A stretch of 64,000 nucleotides of DNA from the NCBI GenBank assembly GCA_965214125.1, contig CBDCBA010000034.1, forward strand, positions 62,001-126,000, given 5' to 3'. Positions 61,040-64,000 of the stretch are shown piece by piece (position 1 is the first letter of the stretch; every line of letters begins with the position of its first letter). The translations under genes and the position numbers were made by a program. Source of the stretch: CBDCBA01 sp965214125 (lineage in GTDB: Bacteria > Planctomycetota > Phycisphaerae > Tepidisphaerales > Tepidisphaeraceae). The notes below the pieces were generated by a model. It had not been told where the DNA came from. It saw nothing but the letters and a program-made list of their open reading frames with translations, and ran no database searches.

Positions 61040-62193
61040 TGGGGACGTCCCGCCGTGGCGGCCGCGCGCGCGCGACCGGGTGAGCGCCGCGTCGATGCCG
61101 CCGCGACGGTGGCTCCTTCCACCAGCACCGGCCGCACGGTGCGTAATGACTGCTTCGACGACCGCCGCCCCGCACCCGGCGCCGCCCGCATCTCTTCGAT
61201 CATCTCGAACGCGGCTCGGACGTGCCTGGCGATCCCGATATCTACAAAAGTGTGCGGCGGGATCGCGTACGTCGTGCGACTCGTCCCCGCGTAAGCGATG
61301 ACAGAGGCGGCCTCCGGCACGCGGCGTCCGGCGGCGTAGAGCGCGGACGTGGCGCCGAACGCCACCTCCTCCGACAGCCCGATGAACGCCGTCGCCGACC
61401 CACGCCGCTGTTTCAGGTACGCCTGCACGGTCGTCGCGGCGGCGCCGATCTCCGACTCCGCGCCCGAGAGGTTCTCGTCGAGTCGCAGGATTTCCTGCGG
61501 CTGGCCGTGACCAAGACCGGCGACCTCCAGGGCATGCTGGAACCGCTGCACCTGCACCTCCATCAGCGTGCGGTGGCCGGGAATTGAGCAGACGAGGGCG
61601 ATGCGTCGATGCCCGTGCTCTTGCAGGTGTTGCACCGCGAGGCGAAGGCCGAGGTCGTCATCGCCGATCACCGAGGCGATGCCGGCGTGATCCATGCGCC
61701 CGCCGAGCAACACGAGGCGGCTGCGCGCGGCGCGAATGTGCCGCATAAGCGGGCCGCGACTGTCGACGGGCATGCCGAAGAGCAGGCTCGGATCGGGCGA
61801 CGAGATGGCATCACCGGCCACGTGCTCGTCGCCGGGGTAGACCCGGATCACGCGCGGCCGAAGGTTTAGTTCGGCCGCCTGCCGCGAGCCCTCGCGGATA
61901 AAGCCGTGCGCCTGGGCGTGATCCCCCTCGGGGCAGATGAGGTTGACGCGCCGCTCGCTCTGCACCGGCGTGTCGTCGCGTACGAAAATGCCCGACGGCA
62001 GGCGCTTGACGACCAGCCCCTGCACCACCAGCGACGCCGTCGCTTGGCGGACGGTCATCCGGTGGACGCCGAACCGTTCGGCGAGCTCGCGCTCGGTGGG
62101 CAGCTTGGCCCCCGGCGCATACGCGCCGCTGCGGATGGCCTCCGCAAGCTGCTCGCCGATCTGCCGGTACTTTGCCAAGGCGAATCCTGTCAT
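61036..62193 (-). CDS. GntR-HTH/LacI-type sugar-responsive regulator
   Basis: Transcription factor of 385 residues. The N-terminal winged helix is GntR type (YRQIGEQLAEAIRSGAYAPGAKLPTERELAERFGVHRMTVRQA), and the rest is a LacI-like sugar-binding domain (RRVNLICPEGD, GHRRIALVCSIPGH, ASVIAYAGTS, PPHTFVDIGIARHVRAAFEMI). It should sense a sugar and control the operon it heads and perhaps the divergent secreted gene. The last 25 residues are Arg/Ala-rich and atypical. The stop overlaps the DUF5722 start. Confidence 0.9.
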   Translation of the reverse strand: MTGFALAKYRQIGEQLAEAIRSGAYAPGAKLPTERELAERFGVHRMTVRQATASLVVQGLVVKRLPSGIFVRDDTPVQSERRVNLICPEGDHAQAHGFIREGSRQAAELNLRPRVIRVYPGDEHVAGDAISSPDPSLLFGMPVDSRGPLMRHIRAARSRLVLLGGRMDHAGIASVIGDDDLGLRLAVQHLQEHGHRRIALVCSIPGHRTLMEVQVQRFQHALEVAGLGHGQPQEILRLDENLSGAESEIGAAATTVQAYLKQRRGSATAFIGLSEEVAFGATSALYAAGRRVPEAASVIAYAGTSRTTYAIPPHTFVDIGIARHVRAAFEMIEEMRAAPGAGRRSSKQSLRTVRPVLVEGATVAAASTRRSPGRARAAATAGRPQ

Positions 62194-62324
62194 GGACTAT
62201 GCCATCGGGCGAGACGCTCGCGACGGCGTGGCTGGGTCGGATCGCCCGAAGCTACGCCATCCGGCAACGAAACGCTAGTCCCGTCGCCCTGGTCGCGGGG
62301 ATTGCACTGCCAAGAAGCAGCCAT

Positions 62325-62343
62325 TAGACTACCAGCCGGTCTA
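62325..62343. promoter_or_regulatory. Putative operator in the divergent promoter region
   Basis: TAGAC and GTCTA form a dyad with a 9-bp spacer, centred at 62334. It lies between the divergent regulator and secreted-protein genes, 34 bp before the latter's ATG. A GntR/LacI-type regulator encoded next door could bind it; no second copy was found to support this. Confidence 0.4.
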
Positions 62344-62376
62344 GTCCAAACTCTCGCCGCCAGTAGGAGAACCGCC

Positions 62377-62994
62377 ATGCCGTTCAAGCCGCTCTCGCTC
62401 GCCGTTGCCGTCGTTGCCGCTCACGCCGTTGGCGTGGCGGGCGCGTCGCTTGCATCGCCTGCCAACCCGCTCGATCTCGACTTCGCCGACGGCAGCCAGG
62501 GCGGGCTCGTCGACTTCGGCGACCAGATGAGCGACGAGGCCATCGAGGACGGGACGTTCGCCGCCACGTTGAAGGGGAAGGATCCGCAACTCCGCTTCTT
62601 CACGACCGACGGCAAAGCCCCGGCCGATGACGCCGGAAATGCGTTCGCCTTCGACCCCGATGCGTTCGAAGGCCTCGAGATCACGATGCAGGTCGACGCC
62701 GCCGACAGCGCGCCGGCGAAGCCGCAGCGGAAGTTCACCGTCGTCTTCTACAACCAAGATCCTGCGGGCGATCCCACGGCCACCAATCCCAAGGGGCCCT
62801 CGGCCGTCGTCAAGGGCCTGCGCCTCCGGCCCGGCGGGTCGATGGCGACGTACTTCGTCGACTTTGGCGACGTGAACTTCACCCGGTTCAAGGGCGACGT
62901 CGAGGGGTTCCGCATCGACCCCATCGACGGCCCCGCCGCCGTCGGCGCGACACTCCAGATCAAGCGCATCCGCCTCGTTCCCAAGGGCGGGTGA
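62377..62994 (+). CDS. Secreted protein, unknown, likely carbohydrate-related
   Basis: Protein of 205 residues with a signal peptide (residues 1-23) after a good AGGAG binding site before ATG 62377. The mature part is beta-rich with an FAFDPDAFEGLEITMQVDAA segment, VVFYNQDPAGDPTATNPKG and YFVDFGDVNFTRFKGDVEGFRIDP, the layout of a carbohydrate-binding-module jelly roll. No family was recognised with certainty. It is divergent from the sugar regulator and shares its control region, so it is probably part of the same polysaccharide locus. Confidence 0.65.
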   Translation: MPFKPLSLAVAVVAAHAVGVAGASLASPANPLDLDFADGSQGGLVDFGDQMSDEAIEDGTFAATLKGKDPQLRFFTTDGKAPADDAGNAFAFDPDAFEGLEITMQVDAADSAPAKPQRKFTVVFYNQDPAGDPTATNPKGPSAVVKGLRLRPGGSMATYFVDFGDVNFTRFKGDVEGFRIDPIDGPAAVGATLQIKRIRLVPKGG

Positions 62995-63032
62995 CGGCCG
63001 GCGAACAACGCGCTTCGCAGCCAGGTCAATGA

Positions 63033-63070
63033 ACCCAAACGCCCCCGCACTGGTGCGGGGGCGTTTGGGT
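63033..63070. terminator. Strong hairpin between convergent genes
   Basis: A perfect 18-bp stem (63033-63050, 63053-63070, half ACCCAAACGCCCCCGCAC) with a 2-base loop is followed by ATAT. It lies between the stops of the secreted-protein gene and the sulfatase and should end transcription in both directions. Confidence 0.85.
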
Positions 63071-63095
63071 ATATCGGCCGTTTGGCAAACGTCTT

Positions 63096-64000
63096 CTATT
63101 GAATCTCGTCCGGATCGATGAAGCGGTCCTCGGTGTCGATCGCCCATTGCCGCAGCGTTGCCTTGAGCTCCCGCTCGACCTCGGCCACCTCCGGCGTGCC
63201 GGTGAGGTTGTCGAACTCGTCCGGGTCACTTTGCGTGTCGTACAGCTCGAACTTCGGGAGCGTGACGCCGAATGATTGCGGGTCGATCTCCGTCAGCAAG
63301 CGATACGCCCGCGGGTACTCGTTCTTGCGCTTGACGATGTCGTCATAGACGCGGTTGTGCCAAGGGAAGCGGCGGCCGTCGGGGAGTTCGAGCACCCAAA
63401 ACTTCAGGTCGGAGTTCACGTCGCGCTGGCCTTGAATGATGTTGCGGTAAATGAGCTTGTGCCGGCCGTCGAAGACGCTGCGCTCCTGCATGCCGTTGTC
63501 GTGCTGTTGCCCGTCGTGGATGACCTCGGCAAAGGCGTTGGCACGGCCTTCGGCACCGTCGGTTCCGCGGACGAGCCCGGCCACCGACCGCCCCTGGCTT
63601 TGCGCGGGCACGGGCATGTTGAGCAGTTCGAGCAGCGTGGCCATCACGTCGACGCTGCTGACCATCTCGTCAGTCTTGCGTCCGCCCTTGATACCGGGCC
63701 CGGCGATGGCGAAGGGGACGTTGAGCCCGAACTGGTAGAGCGACATCTTTCCGCGGTGGTACGCCGGGCCGTGGTCGCCCATGAAGACGATGAGGGTGTT
63801 CTCCATCTCGCCCGCCTCGTCGACCGCGCGCAGCACCTCGCCCAACTGGTTGTCGGCGACCTCGCAGTAATCGAGGTATTCGGCCCAATCCTTGCGGGAG
63901 GCGGGCGTGTCGGGCAGGAAGGCGGGCAGCACAACGTCATCCAGGTCGACGCCGATTTCGATCTGATCGCTGTTGCGGAACGGCCGATGCGGCGCTTGGA
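63096..64000 (-). CDS. Sulfatase (5' end outside window)
   Basis: C-terminal 301 residues of a sulfatase that continues past the right edge. Visible metal-site motif MGDHGPAYHRGK follows the typical ENTLIVFMGDHG strand; VPFAIAGPGIKGG and SSVDVMATLLELLNMPVPAQSQGRSV are characteristic sulfatase segments; ELYDTQSDPDEFDNLTGTPE marks the conserved end. The C-x-P-S-R maturation site lies outside the window. It belongs to the carbohydrate locus by position. A possible internal start is ignored since the frame is open to the edge. Confidence 0.9.
   Translation of the reverse strand, partial: QAPHRPFRNSDQIEIGVDLDDVVLPAFLPDTPASRKDWAEYLDYCEVADNQLGEVLRAVDEAGEMENTLIVFMGDHGPAYHRGKMSLYQFGLNVPFAIAGPGIKGGRKTDEMVSSVDVMATLLELLNMPVPAQSQGRSVAGLVRGTDGAEGRANAFAEVIHDGQQHDNGMQERSVFDGRHKLIYRNIIQGQRDVNSDLKFWVLELPDGRRFPWHNRVYDDIVKRKNEYPRAYRLLTEIDPQSFGVTLPKFELYDTQSDPDEFDNLTGTPEVAEVERELKATLRQWAIDTEDRFIDPDEIQ

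Overview
The window is high-GC DNA with genes on both strands and almost no phage or plasmid content. Several traits together point to the phylum Planctomycetota, most likely the class Phycisphaerae. There are four formylglycine-type sulfatases, a GH52 beta-xylosidase, a DUF5722 glycosidase-like protein, an isolated FliN, and an H-X9-DG-like tail on a DUF3352-type protein. A membrane protein carries the CxxCGYDLR...CPECG zinc ribbon, which I associate with Phycisphaerae. The taxonomy is inferred from gene content only.

Layout. 1-4.5 kb: end of an amidohydrolase, an outer-membrane transporter-like protein, a DUF4136 lipoprotein, then a Gfo/Idh oxidoreductase overlapping a cupin. 4.5-10.7 kb: ilvD, a lipoprotein, a VapBC-like module inside a decayed duplication, an ArsC-type reductase, the GH52 enzyme and FliN. 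10.7-16.9 kb: the classical rpmF-plsX-fabH-fabD-fabG-acpP-fabF fatty-acid cluster on the minus strand. 16.9-25.6 kb: a second PIN toxin-antitoxin pair, alaS, a lipoprotein, a flavodoxin-like reductase, an M60-like metallopeptidase and rpsD. 25.8-30.6 kb: an anti-sigma-like protein, its ECF sigma factor, a cysteine-poor thioredoxin-fold protein and a ClC channel with CBS domains. 30.6-36.7 kb: an accessory patch with a 128-bp MITE, a broken TagF-like gene, a SOUL protein, a class B PBP, an IS630 remnant and a serine-recombinase fragment ending at tRNA-Pro(CGG). 36.8-44.5 kb: a peptidoglycan amidase, three sulfatases, a zinc-ribbon membrane protein and endonuclease IV. 44.5-58.9 kb: a DUF3352-like protein, mnmE, yidC, a phosphoesterase, an aspartate-family operon (hom, unknown gene, lysC) and a PD40/TolB-like lipoprotein. 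57.4-64 kb: a carbohydrate locus with a GntR/LacI-type regulator, a DUF5722 protein and an MFS_2 sugar transporter (both frameshifted), a divergent secreted protein and a partial sulfatase.

The most striking non-coding feature is a set of long intergenic inverted repeats with arms of about 18-42 bp. They belong to several unrelated sequence families. One sits in every gap between consecutive genes from fabH to fabF and in the fabH-plsX gap. In four families each arm is itself a palindrome, giving a BIME-like nested architecture. Decayed duplications (ilvD 3' end, vapB) and clustered frameshifts are the other notable signals.
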